A DNA stretch of 48,062 nucleotides from Thiotrichaceae bacterium. GTDB lineage: Bacteria; Pseudomonadota; Gammaproteobacteria; Beggiatoales; Beggiatoaceae. A program made the translations under genes and the position numbers. Below the pieces are notes generated by a model that worked only from the letters and a program-made list of their open reading frames with translations, ran no database searches and was not told the origin of the DNA. The stretch covers positions 1 through 48,062 of the forward strand of contig JADGDF010000012.1 in assembly GCA_016745055.1 (NCBI GenBank), given 5' to 3'. Of this stretch, positions 1 through 8,373 are shown one piece after another (positions within the stretch are counted from its first letter, which is position 1; each line of letters opens with the position of its first letter).

Positions 1-8
1 ATTTTCAT
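1..8 (-). CDS. start of a further minus-strand gene (partial)
   Basis: Only the ATG and one lysine codon lie inside the window. The reason to call it is a good ribosome binding site, AGGAGAA on the minus strand at 14-20, five bases before the ATG. It begins 35 bases after the stop of the DUF4435 gene, so it may be the next gene of the same transcription unit. Its identity cannot be seen. The first codons (Met-Lys) do not fit translation factor IF-1, which often follows bpt. Confidence 0.45.
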
Positions 9-43
9 ACTCGTTCTCCTAAGTTTACAAAACTTGTTCTTTC

Positions 44-733
44 TTATATCCTCCTTTTCGCAAAATACCATCTTAAATTCCGTGATACAACTCTATTTAG
101 TTTAAGTTGGATTAGATTTTCTTTCTCAGCAATTTTTTGTTCTATCTCTTGAACTTCCAATTGCATACGTTTGGCTGTTTGTTGAATAATGTTTTGTCTA
201 TTATTAATATCATATTTTTCGTTAAAATAGTCTGCACCAGTAGCAGATTCAAGGATTACCCAATTTGCTGCCATCACTGTTTTCAAATTATCGCAAATTT
301 CATATAACGTCTTTTCCACAGCATCTAAATCAAATACACCAAAAGACTTTGATGGAAATAATCGTAATTCTTCCCAAACGGCAGATGGCTCCAGTAAATA
401 ATTTTCAATAGCATATCGTTTCAAAATAAATAAATGGGAAGTTTCAGACATAGAATCAGCAATTTCCAGTTCGCTTCTGAAATCACGATCTATAATTCCG
501 TAAATTTCTTTTTTATGACTTTTTTCAAGAGTTTCTTCAAGAAGCTTTTTAACTTTTTCACAACCACCTTTGCCAGGTTGTGAATAAAAATAAATTTCGT
601 CTAAGTATTCTTCAAACCATTCATCAAAAACACTCAGATCGTCTTGTCCTTCTACAAAAATTACCTTACGATTACCTGCCGCAAACAGTATATTTGTAAT
701 TTCTGGTGATTGTTGTCTAATATCATGTGCCAT
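44..733 (-). CDS. DUF4435 (Toprim-like) protein, possible AriB-like effector
   Basis: A 229-residue protein with the layout of the DUF4435 family, which is related to Toprim nucleases. The acidic motif VEGQDD sits at residues 27-32 (E28), and GIIDRDF at 79-85 supplies D82 and D84, together the expected metal-binding set. A basic tail ends the protein (RWYFAKRRI). It starts one base after the stop of the ATPase gene, so the two are almost certainly co-translated. ATPase followed by DUF4435 is the order of the PARIS anti-phage system (AriA-AriB), where the Toprim protein is the nuclease effector. Both proteins here seem shorter than the PARIS proteins as I remember them, so this may be a related OLD-like pair. 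Family call fairly sure; defence role is inference. Confidence 0.75.
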   Translation of the reverse strand: MAHDIRQQSPEITNILFAAGNRKVIFVEGQDDLSVFDEWFEEYLDEIYFYSQPGKGGCEKVKKLLEETLEKSHKKEIYGIIDRDFRSELEIADSMSETSHLFILKRYAIENYLLEPSAVWEELRLFPSKSFGVFDLDAVEKTLYEICDNLKTVMAANWVILESATGADYFNEKYDINNRQNIIQQTAKRMQLEVQEIEQKIAEKENLIQLKLNRVVSRNLRWYFAKRRI

Positions 734-734
734 A

Positions 735-1748
735 TTAAAATTCCGTTAATATTCGAGTACATTTTTCACCAAAAATTTTTACAAAAGCAGGTTGGTGCGT
801 TGTGAGTATTAATTGGAAAGGTATTTGTTTCTGTAGGTCTAATAAGTTTTGTGCCAAACGGTGTTGAAAAGCAGGATGTAGGCTATTTTCAATTTCATCA
901 ATTAATACAATGCTACCAGGTATTAGCCGTCTTCTCAGTTCAAGTAGCATAATGAGAATATTTTGTTCTCCTGAACTTAATTGGCTAAAAGGATGTTCAT
1001 GACCATCTCGCGTTTTTACAATTACGCTTAATGTTTTGCGATGGATATGAAAAGTTTTACCTTCAAAATTTAGTTGGTTAAGGAAATCAATAACCGATTC
1101 AAACAGCTCAGGTTCAGCATAGTCTAACCAAATGAGGTAACTGTCTAAAGAGCCTGGAAAATCAGCGTAATTTTTGTAGCGATAACACCACTGATATTTG
1201 ACTTCTTCATGATGAATTTGTTGACCAGTAACGGGGGTAAGTTGACGATTACAAGGAAAATAGAGTATAGATGGTGCTAAGGATACTTGAGCTAAAGATG
1301 ATGAATGAAAAAAATTTGTTGATTCGAAATTACTATGTTCAATAAGTTTCGTCAGTTCATCCAGAATGTCTGGACGGGAAAAACAGTCAGAAGAATGGAT
1401 GAATAAAGTATTGGTATACTTAACATCATTATCAAAATCATAATCGGTAGAAAGATTTATGTCATATTTTTGATTTTCAATTGATAGCTCAATTCGGACA
1501 CTGTATTCGCTTTGATGTAATATTTTATGAATATCTGCACAATTTCCCCCATTCCGACTAAATTGTGAATGATGTAAGCATTCTGCTAATTTAAAGATTA
1601 ACTCTAATACCGTTGTTTTCCCACTTCCATTAGCCCCGCCCAGCACAATGCTTGGTTCAACATAACCATCATTGTCAGTAAAGTGTATTTTTACATCTTT
1701 CAGTACACCACAATTTTTAACGGTGAGGGATAATATTTCTATTTTCAT
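735..1748 (-). CDS. ABC/SMC-type AAA ATPase, possible AriA-like sensor
   Basis: A 337-residue ATPase of the OLD/AAA_15/AAA_21 group. It has a Walker A GANGSGKT at residues 38-45, an ABC signature LSSGEQ near 256, a Walker B IVLIDEIENSLHP near 281 and an H-loop TTHQ near 316. No Toprim domain is fused at the C-terminus; that function is supplied by the next gene, one base downstream. Its start lies nine bases after the bpt stop, so it may be transcribed with aat-bpt. Such ATPases dimerise on ATP and act as sensor or scaffold for a partner nuclease. The ATPase assignment is clear; the link with phage defence rests on the pairing. Confidence 0.8.
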   Translation of the reverse strand: MKIEILSLTVKNCGVLKDVKIHFTDNDGYVEPSIVLGGANGSGKTTVLELIFKLAECLHHSQFSRNGGNCADIHKILHQSEYSVRIELSIENQKYDINLSTDYDFDNDVKYTNTLFIHSSDCFSRPDILDELTKLIEHSNFESTNFFHSSSLAQVSLAPSILYFPCNRQLTPVTGQQIHHEEVKYQWCYRYKNYADFPGSLDSYLIWLDYAEPELFESVIDFLNQLNFEGKTFHIHRKTLSVIVKTRDGHEHPFSQLSSGEQNILIMLLELRRRLIPGSIVLIDEIENSLHPAFQHRLAQNLLDLQKQIPFQLILTTHQPAFVKIFGEKCTRILTEF

Positions 1749-1757
1749 GACTATCCA

Positions 1758-2477
1758 TTATTCATCAGTACGCTTAAATAATTGCCACTGTTGACCATCA
1801 TAAAATTCAAGCGGTTGATATTCTGTTTTATAAGACATCTTTTGACATTCTTTAATCCAAAAGCCTAAATATAACCATTCTAATTTTATCTGTTTAGCCA
1901 ATTCAATTTCCCACAAAATAGCGTAAACACCTAAACTGCGTTCAGCATAATCTGGGTCAAAAAAAGTATACACTGCAGATAAAGCATCCTCTACTGGATC
2001 AATCACTGCAATGCCTAAAAGCTGTTTTTGCAACCAAAATTCATAAAATATTGTTTCAGACCATGAGCTGGTTAAAAAATCCATATAATCTTTTGAGGTT
2101 GGATTTTCCATATTCCCCCCTTTATGTCGCGAAGCTAAATAACGACAATACAAGTCAAAATGGGCTGGTTTAAATTTATTTGAAGTTGCATTTACGGTTA
2201 AATCTTGATTTTTTTTCCAAACACGTTTTTGACTACGGCGTGGTTGAAAACTATTCACAGGTACACGCACAGAAATACAGGCTTGGCAATCTTTGCAAAG
2301 TGGACGATAAACGTAATCGCCACTGCGCCTAAAGCCGCGTTGTAATAAGGTACCGTGCAATTCTTTATCTTTGGGAAAGTAGGGATCAATAAATACGGTT
2401 GTTGCTCGACGATCAGGCAAGTAGCTGCAATCGTGAGGTGGGGTTGCGTATAAATTGAGGGAAAGACTCTGATTCAT
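1758..2477 (-). CDS. bpt: aspartate/glutamate leucyltransferase
   Basis: A 239-residue protein with the features of Bpt. It transfers leucine from leucyl-tRNA to proteins starting with Asp or Glu, marking them for ClpS/ClpAP degradation in the cytoplasm. Visible hallmarks are the N-terminal YLPDRRATT stretch near residues 20-27, the FRRSGDYVYRP segment near 49-59 followed by CKDCQAC at 61-67, and LYLGFWIKECQKMSYK near 202-217. Length is typical. Its first four bases overlap the end of aat, so the two N-end-rule transferases are translationally coupled. In many gammaproteobacteria infA follows bpt; here the ATPase/DUF4435 pair does. Confidence 0.95.
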   Translation of the reverse strand: MNQSLSLNLYATPPHDCSYLPDRRATTVFIDPYFPKDKELHGTLLQRGFRRSGDYVYRPLCKDCQACISVRVPVNSFQPRRSQKRVWKKNQDLTVNATSNKFKPAHFDLYCRYLASRHKGGNMENPTSKDYMDFLTSSWSETIFYEFWLQKQLLGIAVIDPVEDALSAVYTFFDPDYAERSLGVYAILWEIELAKQIKLEWLYLGFWIKECQKMSYKTEYQPLEFYDGQQWQLFKRTDE

Positions 2478-3187
2478 AATTCAAGTTGTTGATCTAATTG
2501 CCATACACCTTGATAACCTGGCATTTGTCGCAAATGCGTGAGTAATCTTTTGAATTGCTCACGAGGTATTTCTTCGGCGCCAAAGCTGGCTAGATGATGA
2601 GTATAAAGTTGACAATCAATTAATTCATAACCCCACTGCTGTAATTGTTTTACTAAATGTACAAAAGCTACTTTTGAGGCATCACTCACTCGAGTAAACA
2701 TGGATTCACCGCAAAATAAATTACCCAGCGCAACCCCATATAAACCACCAACAAGTTTACCTTCGTACCAAACTTCTACAGAATGCGCAAATCCATGTTG
2801 ATGCAATTGCTTGTAAGCATCTATCATGTCTTGATTAATCCAAGTGCCTTTCTGGCCAGTTCTTAGACCCGCACATTCATTAACAACTTCTTGAAAACAT
2901 TGGTCTATTGTCAGTGTAAATTGTTTTTTTTGAATCGTTTTACGTAAACTACGTGAAATTTTTAATTTTTCAGGCAATAGCACCATGCGTTGGCTTGGCG
3001 CCCACCACAGAATAGGCTCATCTTCATTATACCAAGGAAAAATACCTAAATGATAAGCAACGATCAGTCTTTCTAAACTTAAGTCTCCACCCACGGCGAG
3101 TAAACCATCAGGGTAAGTTAATGCTGTTTCCACGGGAGGAAAATCATAGGGATTCGCATTTTTTTGAATCCAGTAAGGGCGCCGCAT
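2474..3187 (-). CDS. aat: leucyl/phenylalanyl-tRNA--protein transferase
   Basis: A 237-residue Aat enzyme, which adds Leu or Phe from the aminoacyl-tRNA to proteins with N-terminal Lys or Arg, feeding the ClpAP N-degron pathway. Family motifs are clear: FPPVETAL near residue 16, LLAVGGDLS near 29, the YHLGIFPWYNEDEPILWWAP block at 45-64, and LVGGLYGVALGNLFCGESMF near 145-164, which contains the catalytic-site region. Length is normal. It overlaps bpt by four bases and starts 26 bases after the rhlE stop, so both could be read from the rhlE direction. Confidence 0.95.
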   Translation of the reverse strand: MRRPYWIQKNANPYDFPPVETALTYPDGLLAVGGDLSLERLIVAYHLGIFPWYNEDEPILWWAPSQRMVLLPEKLKISRSLRKTIQKKQFTLTIDQCFQEVVNECAGLRTGQKGTWINQDMIDAYKQLHQHGFAHSVEVWYEGKLVGGLYGVALGNLFCGESMFTRVSDASKVAFVHLVKQLQQWGYELIDCQLYTHHLASFGAEEIPREQFKRLLTHLRQMPGYQGVWQLDQQLEL

Positions 3188-3213
3188 TTTTTTCTAAACC
3201 ATATCAGACAAAA

Positions 3214-4521
3214 TTAGCTTGCGTGACGTAGCTTCTTTTGGGAAGTGCCTTTACGATGAAATACCGCAGGCTGTTGTTGGTAAGCTTTCTTTTTAAAACC
3301 ACTATTCCCATTGGGTTTGCGTGAAGAAGATGAAAATGACCGACCTTTCTTTTTATGAGAGGATGTTTTAGTCGCCAAACGATTTTTGGGTTCCAAACCA
3401 GCCACTTCATGTAAAGGTACTTGTTTGCCTGTATAACGTTCAATGCGTTTTAAATGAACATGTTCGTTTGGAGAAATAAAAGAAATTGCCGTACCTAAAG
3501 CGCCTGCACGGCCAGTTCTACCAATCCGATGTACATAATCTTCTGCAAATTTGGGTAAATCAAAATTAAACACATGACTGACGTTGGTGACATCAATTCC
3601 TCGTGCCGCGACATCGGTTGCAACTAAAAATTGAACATCACCTCGACGCAATTTTTGAATGGTGCGATTACGCGCCATTTGATTCATATCACCATGTAAT
3701 GCTGCTGCTGAATGACCTTGAATAGCAAGTTTTTTAGCTAAATCATCTGCACCACGTTTGGTGGCTGAAAAAATAATAGCTTGCGTTACTTCTTCAGAAA
3801 GCAATAAATGCTGCAACAATTGATGTTTATGATCATCATTGTCAACCACATGAAGACGTTGTTCAATGTTATCTTGAGTCACTTGCTCTTCTGCTTGTAT
3901 CCGTTGTGGATTATTTAGCAGATTTTGGGCTAATTTGGCTAATTTACCATCCCAAGTTGCGGTAAACATTAAAGTTTGTCGCGTTTTAGGGGTTAAAGAA
4001 GCGACTTGTTCAACCTCATCAATAAATCCCATGTCTAACATACGATCCGCTTCATCAAGTATGAGTATGTTTAAATGAGATAAATCAAGCCGTTTTTGAT
4101 TAATATGATCAATCAAACGTCCAGGGGTTGCAATCACAACATCAACAGGTTTAGATAATTGTTTAATTTGTGGTGAATAAGACATTCCACCTACTAAACA
4201 CAGGCTGTTAAATCGCATAAATTTGCCATAACGACGCATTGCCATACTTACTTGGTTAGCAAGCTCTCGCGTCGGTGTCAAAATAAGCACAGAAGGTGTT
4301 CCCGTGGCTTTATTCGGATGTTTTTGACTAATAAATGCTTGTAAAGCGGGTAACACAAACGCAGCTGTTTTACCCGTACCTGTTTGTGCAGAAGCGATTA
4401 AATCATGACCTTCCAAAATTTTTGGAATAGCTTCTTCTTGCACAGTGGTAGGGGTTTCATAACCAAGCTCACTTAATGAATTGAGAATGCGAGGGTGTAA
4501 ATTAAGTTGTTTAAAGGACAC
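3214..4521 (-). CDS. rhlE: DEAD-box RNA helicase, RhlE type
   Basis: A 435-residue ATP-dependent RNA helicase. Motif I AQTGTGKT is at 45-52, PTRELA near 83-88, DEAD at 156-159, TAT (in place of the usual SAT) at 187-189 and HRIGRTGR near 330. After the second RecA-like domain comes a basic, Ser/Lys/Gln-rich tail (KKKGRSFSSSSRK), as in RhlE and other cold-induced helicases that act on ribosome assembly and mRNA decay. The start is supported by the conserved Q-motif region (FKQLNLHPRIL...PTTVQEEAIP). RhlE versus another DEAD-box paralog is less sure than the family. Confidence 0.88.
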   Translation of the reverse strand: MSFKQLNLHPRILNSLSELGYETPTTVQEEAIPKILEGHDLIASAQTGTGKTAAFVLPALQAFISQKHPNKATGTPSVLILTPTRELANQVSMAMRRYGKFMRFNSLCLVGGMSYSPQIKQLSKPVDVVIATPGRLIDHINQKRLDLSHLNILILDEADRMLDMGFIDEVEQVASLTPKTRQTLMFTATWDGKLAKLAQNLLNNPQRIQAEEQVTQDNIEQRLHVVDNDDHKHQLLQHLLLSEEVTQAIIFSATKRGADDLAKKLAIQGHSAAALHGDMNQMARNRTIQKLRRGDVQFLVATDVAARGIDVTNVSHVFNFDLPKFAEDYVHRIGRTGRAGALGTAISFISPNEHVHLKRIERYTGKQVPLHEVAGLEPKNRLATKTSSHKKKGRSFSSSSRKPNGNSGFKKKAYQQQPAVFHRKGTSQKKLRHAS

Positions 4522-4823
4522 ATATACTCCTTGTTACTGAAAAAAAGTTCTATAAATAGAATCTACATTATACAGTTTTCTTTTCAGGTAAGCAGGTCTT
4601 TCAATTTATACCATGCTGAAATTTTTGCAAGCAGTAATGATTTTTAAGATGAAAGTGAGGTAGATAGGTATGATGAGAATATTAATTAAGCCGGTAGCCG
4701 TAAAATTGAATGTTAGGAAAAACTAATAGCGCATATTCTTTCCATCGAACAAATTGAGCTTAATTTGTTCAAAATTGCGTAACACCAGATTAGTAAGTTT
4801 AAAACTACTTTTTTGTTTATACT
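4522..4823. other. intergenic region upstream of rhlE
   Basis: This 302-base gap lies between the rhlE start and the end of the tail-collar gene, both on the minus strand. It should hold the rhlE promoter. I see no gene, tRNA or strong hairpin in it. Confidence 0.5.
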
Positions 4824-5930
4824 CTAAAATTTAATCAGATAAACCACTGGATAGTTTTTAGGCCGCGCTTCAATTTCACCACTTGATTCAATGGCTAAAC
4901 CATGCTGATGCTCTTCGCTAGTATTTACTTGAATGTCATGAGTATGTTCACCTTGCCAGGTTGTCCAATATTTTTGTGCGTCATCTGCATCACCTGTTAT
5001 AGCTCGCCTTTCATTACGTAACTTGGAAGTAAACCAATACCCCGTGGCATTAAGTCGATGTTGATGTTTTCCTGCTTTTTTGTTTTTTGCTGTATGCGTA
5101 TGTTTGCCTGCTTTGAGTGTTTTTCCTTCATGTTGATGCTGCTTATTACTATCAACTTGGTACTGCCCTAAAACTCTTTCTGGATCAAATTGTTTGCCCA
5201 AATCCAGACCTCGTAAAAATATTCCGCGAAAATCTGGTAATTTAAAGGTTTCAGAGGCACTTTCACCATAAATATGACCAATTGCTTGATACAAATTCAT
5301 GTAATTTTGAATGGTAAGCGCTTGCCCTTCACAAACTAACCAGCCTGTGTGATAAAAATTTTGACGTACATCCTCACGCCATTCACCTGCATAAGCCATA
5401 ACTGTACCTGCTGGAATTAGTTGTGTCACTTCTTTTTCTTTCTCTTCTATGATTTTGAGTAATTCCGCTACAGCTTTGTAGGTACTTTCAACCCGTAAAC
5501 GCATTTTGTTGTCATGTTCAGTGTTAATACGAATGGCGTTAACTAAATCTTGTCTTAATTTTTCTGATAATTGCTTGATTTCATTTTCACTTGCAGGATC
5601 GTCTGGAATGGGTATTTGTTGTAATATTTGTAATTCAGAAACGACAGAAGTCATGGTTTCACTCAAAGGTGTAACCTTGGTCTGAAGTTCATTCAAGGCT
5701 TCATTAAGCGTTTGCCGTAAGCTTTCAACATAATCAACACTGGCAGGTTGGTCAGGGAAGGAAATTTCTTTTAAGTGGTTGAATTGGGCAGTTAATTTGT
5801 TAACAGAGGTAGGAATGGGCGTGAGTTGTTTTTCTAACGCTAAAATACGATGATAAAGTGGAAAATAAATTGCCGCAGCTGCCAATGCTGCAACGATGAT
5901 AGCAACGGTGATCATTTGTTTCCAAAGCAT
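4824..5930 (-). CDS. membrane-anchored coiled-coil protein with phage tail-collar domain
   Basis: A 368-residue protein with three parts. Residues about 6-25 form one hydrophobic helix (an N-terminal anchor rather than a cleaved signal). Residues about 30-170 are predicted coiled coil, with heptad-like Leu/Ile spacing and Glu/Lys/Gln content. Residues about 172-260 match the phage tail-collar fold: PAGTVMAYAGEW, WLVCEGQAL and FKLPDFRGIFLRG. The end is His-rich, with clusters of HQH and HTH, as in phage tail fibres that bind metal along a trimer axis. The gene starts inside the hda stop (TGATG), so it is coupled to hda. It is not surrounded by phage genes. A trimeric surface or envelope fibre is the best guess; its function is unknown. 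Confidence 0.75.
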   Translation of the reverse strand: MLWKQMITVAIIVAALAAAAIYFPLYHRILALEKQLTPIPTSVNKLTAQFNHLKEISFPDQPASVDYVESLRQTLNEALNELQTKVTPLSETMTSVVSELQILQQIPIPDDPASENEIKQLSEKLRQDLVNAIRINTEHDNKMRLRVESTYKAVAELLKIIEEKEKEVTQLIPAGTVMAYAGEWREDVRQNFYHTGWLVCEGQALTIQNYMNLYQAIGHIYGESASETFKLPDFRGIFLRGLDLGKQFDPERVLGQYQVDSNKQHQHEGKTLKAGKHTHTAKNKKAGKHQHRLNATGYWFTSKLRNERRAITGDADDAQKYWTTWQGEHTHDIQVNTSEEHQHGLAIESSGEIEARPKNYPVVYLIKF

Positions 5931-6667
5931 CAGCGACGCCTTCTATCTATGGAGAGTGGAGGCGCTGCATTTTTCAGTAAATCACGCACGAAAGGTAAAG
6001 TTATTTTGCGTTTCATGGCCAAGGAGGCATAGTCAATTTTTTGTAGCCACTCAATCAAAGTCTGCATATCGCGCGAGCAGTGAGAAACTAGATAATGGGT
6101 AATACTATCAGGTAAGTTTAAACCTCGAGTTTTAGCATGTTTTTGCAATGCCTGAATTTTGTCTTCATCTTCTAACGATTGTAGCTGAAAAACTCCTCCC
6201 CAATTGAGTCTTGATACCAAATCATTTAAGGTTAAATTGAGTTCATTAGGCGGTACATTGCCCGTGATGATGAGTGGTACACTGTGTTCTTTCAAAATAT
6301 TAAATAATTGAAATAATTTTTGTTCCCAGGCATCCATACCACAAATTGCTTCTATATCGTCCAAACACACAAAATCTAATTGTTCCATGCCTTCCAACAT
6401 GGCAGGATCAGTAGCGATAGCGATGCACTGTTGCAAAGGTATGTAGCCTGGTAGTTGATTATGTTGGGCTGCATACTGGCAAATGGCTTGTAACAAATGA
6501 CTTTTACCTGTACCTATTCCTCCCCATAAGTAAAGGTAGGTTTCTCCTCCACCTTCAATAAATTGATGAATTACTTCATAGACAACTTGGTTTGGCCCAG
6601 GTAAGTAGTTGGCAAAAGAAATATTGTCATTCAGCGTGATATTGAGTGGTAGTTGACTGGCCATCAC
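5930..6667 (-). CDS. hda: DnaA regulatory inactivator Hda
   Basis: A 245-residue DnaA-like AAA+ protein without the DnaA DNA-binding domain, as expected for Hda. With the DNA-loaded beta clamp it stimulates ATP hydrolysis by DnaA and prevents re-initiation of replication. A clamp-binding motif QLPLNI lies at the N-terminus (residues 5-10). Walker A GGIGTGKSH is at 49-57 and Walker B LDFVCLDDIE at 97-106. Two methionines open the frame; either could start. Its stop overlaps the start of the tail-collar gene. An alternative is another DnaA-homologue such as a Hda-like regulator, but the clamp motif supports Hda. Confidence 0.9.
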   Translation of the reverse strand: MMASQLPLNITLNDNISFANYLPGPNQVVYEVIHQFIEGGGETYLYLWGGIGTGKSHLLQAICQYAAQHNQLPGYIPLQQCIAIATDPAMLEGMEQLDFVCLDDIEAICGMDAWEQKLFQLFNILKEHSVPLIITGNVPPNELNLTLNDLVSRLNWGGVFQLQSLEDEDKIQALQKHAKTRGLNLPDSITHYLVSHCSRDMQTLIEWLQKIDYASLAMKRKITLPFVRDLLKNAAPPLSIDRRRR

Positions 6668-6676
6668 TTAATCCTT

Positions 6677-7882
6677 TTAATCCCTTCGCAATCGATCAGA
6701 CACTGCAATAGGGGTTGGATAACGTAACACAATTAAATAGGGGGAAACGATAAAGGTTAAGACAGTCGCAACTTGAATAGCGTAGGAAGCAGATTCACTA
6801 ATCACTTTTGATTGGGAAGCTAGCACTGCTATCAATAAAGAAAATTCACTGATTTGCCCTAAACGTACCCCAACTTCTAGCGATAGCCGACTATCTTCTC
6901 CTAAATATTGAAATAACCATTTGAATATGAGTGGTTTTGTTATTAATAGCATGCCTGCTAACAAGGTAGAAAAAACTAGCACTTCATATAAATTTTGTGT
7001 ATTCAAACCTGCACCCAGGGAGAAAAAGAATAAAATAAGGAAAAAATCTCTAATAGGCTTTAAGTTTTCAGCAATAAAACGTGCAATGGGGCTACTAGCA
7101 AGTGCAACACCGCCAATAAATGCACCTACTTCGTGGGATAATTTTAAAATATGAGCAAGTTCTGCCATGCCTAAACACCAACCAATGGTCATGAGGAAAA
7201 TATATTCCTGAATTTTATCAAAACGATGAATAAGTTTGATTAAAATATAACGCTCAAAAAGTAATGCAAATCCAATCAGTAACGGTAATCGTAATGCCAT
7301 TAAAGCAATATCATACAAAGGTGCATTACTTTTTCCAAAGCCTTCAATTAACAGTAACATTATAATGGCAATTAAATCTTGAAAAAGTAAAACTCCAACA
7401 ATGATTTGCCCTGTATAACGATGATGGAGCACAGTGGTTGGCAACAATTTTAAGCCAATAATTGTGCTCGAAAACATCATGGTAGCGCCAATCACCAGAC
7501 TATCTTGAAAACTAAAACTAAATCCCAACGCCAGCATCATCCCCATGCCCATAAAAGCCAAGGAACTTAGTAAAGTCACCAAGGTACTTTTACGCATGGT
7601 ATTAATCAAATCTTGTGGTTCAAGGTGTAACCCAAGTAAGAATAGGAGGAAAGTAATGCCAATCTCCCCAATTTCCTTAAGCAAAGATACATCTTCTACA
7701 TAACCTAATGCAGAAGGTCCAACCATTACCCCTAATATAATATAGCCAACAACGAGTGCTTGGCGAGCATATAGGGCAACTGTTGCTAAAATCGCTGAAC
7801 CGGTGAAAATAATAAACATATAGTACACAATGGAATCATGTGCAGGTATTCGAAAAAAACTATCAATGAATTCTGTCATCAT
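6677..7882 (-). CDS. cation:proton antiporter, CPA2/KefB-like membrane domain
   Basis: A 401-residue polytopic membrane protein of the monovalent cation:proton antiporter-2 family. About twelve hydrophobic segments run through the whole chain, including the conserved GVMVGPSALG near residue 53, LLFLLGLHLEP near 79 and LKLSHEVGAFIGGVALASSP near 248-267. It lacks the C-terminal RCK/TrkA-N domain of KefB and KefC, so it is a transport-only form. Substrate (K+ or Na+) cannot be told from the sequence. It ends nine bases before hda and may be cotranscribed with it. Confidence 0.85.
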   Translation of the reverse strand: MMTEFIDSFFRIPAHDSIVYYMFIIFTGSAILATVALYARQALVVGYIILGVMVGPSALGYVEDVSLLKEIGEIGITFLLFLLGLHLEPQDLINTMRKSTLVTLLSSLAFMGMGMMLALGFSFSFQDSLVIGATMMFSSTIIGLKLLPTTVLHHRYTGQIIVGVLLFQDLIAIIMLLLIEGFGKSNAPLYDIALMALRLPLLIGFALLFERYILIKLIHRFDKIQEYIFLMTIGWCLGMAELAHILKLSHEVGAFIGGVALASSPIARFIAENLKPIRDFFLILFFFSLGAGLNTQNLYEVLVFSTLLAGMLLITKPLIFKWLFQYLGEDSRLSLEVGVRLGQISEFSLLIAVLASQSKVISESASYAIQVATVLTFIVSPYLIVLRYPTPIAVSDRLRRD

Positions 7883-8373
7883 ACTGAAAAAAATCGTTAG
7901 TTGCTAAAAATCGAAACTCAATTGTATCCTACTAGGATAATATGATTACCTATTTGCAAAAGGCAGCACAGAATTTTCTTTTTTAATTAAAGGCATATCC
8001 GCCTTAATAAAGAAAAATTGTATAAATAGTAACACATAAATGCTACAAAGTGATTATGTGGAAAGAGGTATCTTGAGACCAACTCATATGAAAAATTCTG
8101 AATACTCTTTTTATCTATATTTGTAGCTACCTCCCCTCCCATGCCAACTTTTTTGTTTATCATGTAGTTATTAAATAAAGATAAAACATACAGTTTTTAT
8201 ATGTCCTGTACTGAAATTCTGGTATCTGATTTTTGATGTAAGACAGACCTGGCAGGTTTTGAAAACCTGCCAGGTCTTTTTTGATACTTTCGTCGTTGCC
8301 AAAAAACTTGACAAAATAATGTATTTTGTTAATTCTTTAATTTTGTAAATTTTGATTCAGACAAGGAAAAATC
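7883..8373. other. intergenic region between antiporter and NACHT gene
   Basis: This 491-base divergent gap holds the first copy of the 33-bp palindrome (8245-8277). A TTGACA at 8308-8313 could be a -35 element for the NACHT gene, but the -10 position (AATTCT) is poor. No gene is evident. Confidence 0.5.
8245..8277. repeat. 33-bp dispersed palindrome, copy 1
   Basis: Two perfect 16-base arms (AGACCTGGCAGGTTTT and its complement) around a single central base G, followed by a short T run. Three more copies occur at 12611, 26489 and 47677. This copy lies between divergent genes, so it is not simply an end-of-gene terminator. Confidence 0.95.

Noticed and set aside
3204..3443. 79-residue ORF overlapping the end of rhlE
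   Set aside because: It is another frame of the basic rhlE tail, without a ribosome binding site or recognisable motif.
4824..5930. prophage region
   Set aside because: Only one tail-collar domain is present, no other phage genes surround it, and it is fused to a membrane anchor and coupled to hda.
8245..8277. palindromes as parts of a CRISPR array
   Set aside because: The four copies are kilobases apart, with no spacer periodicity and no cas genes.
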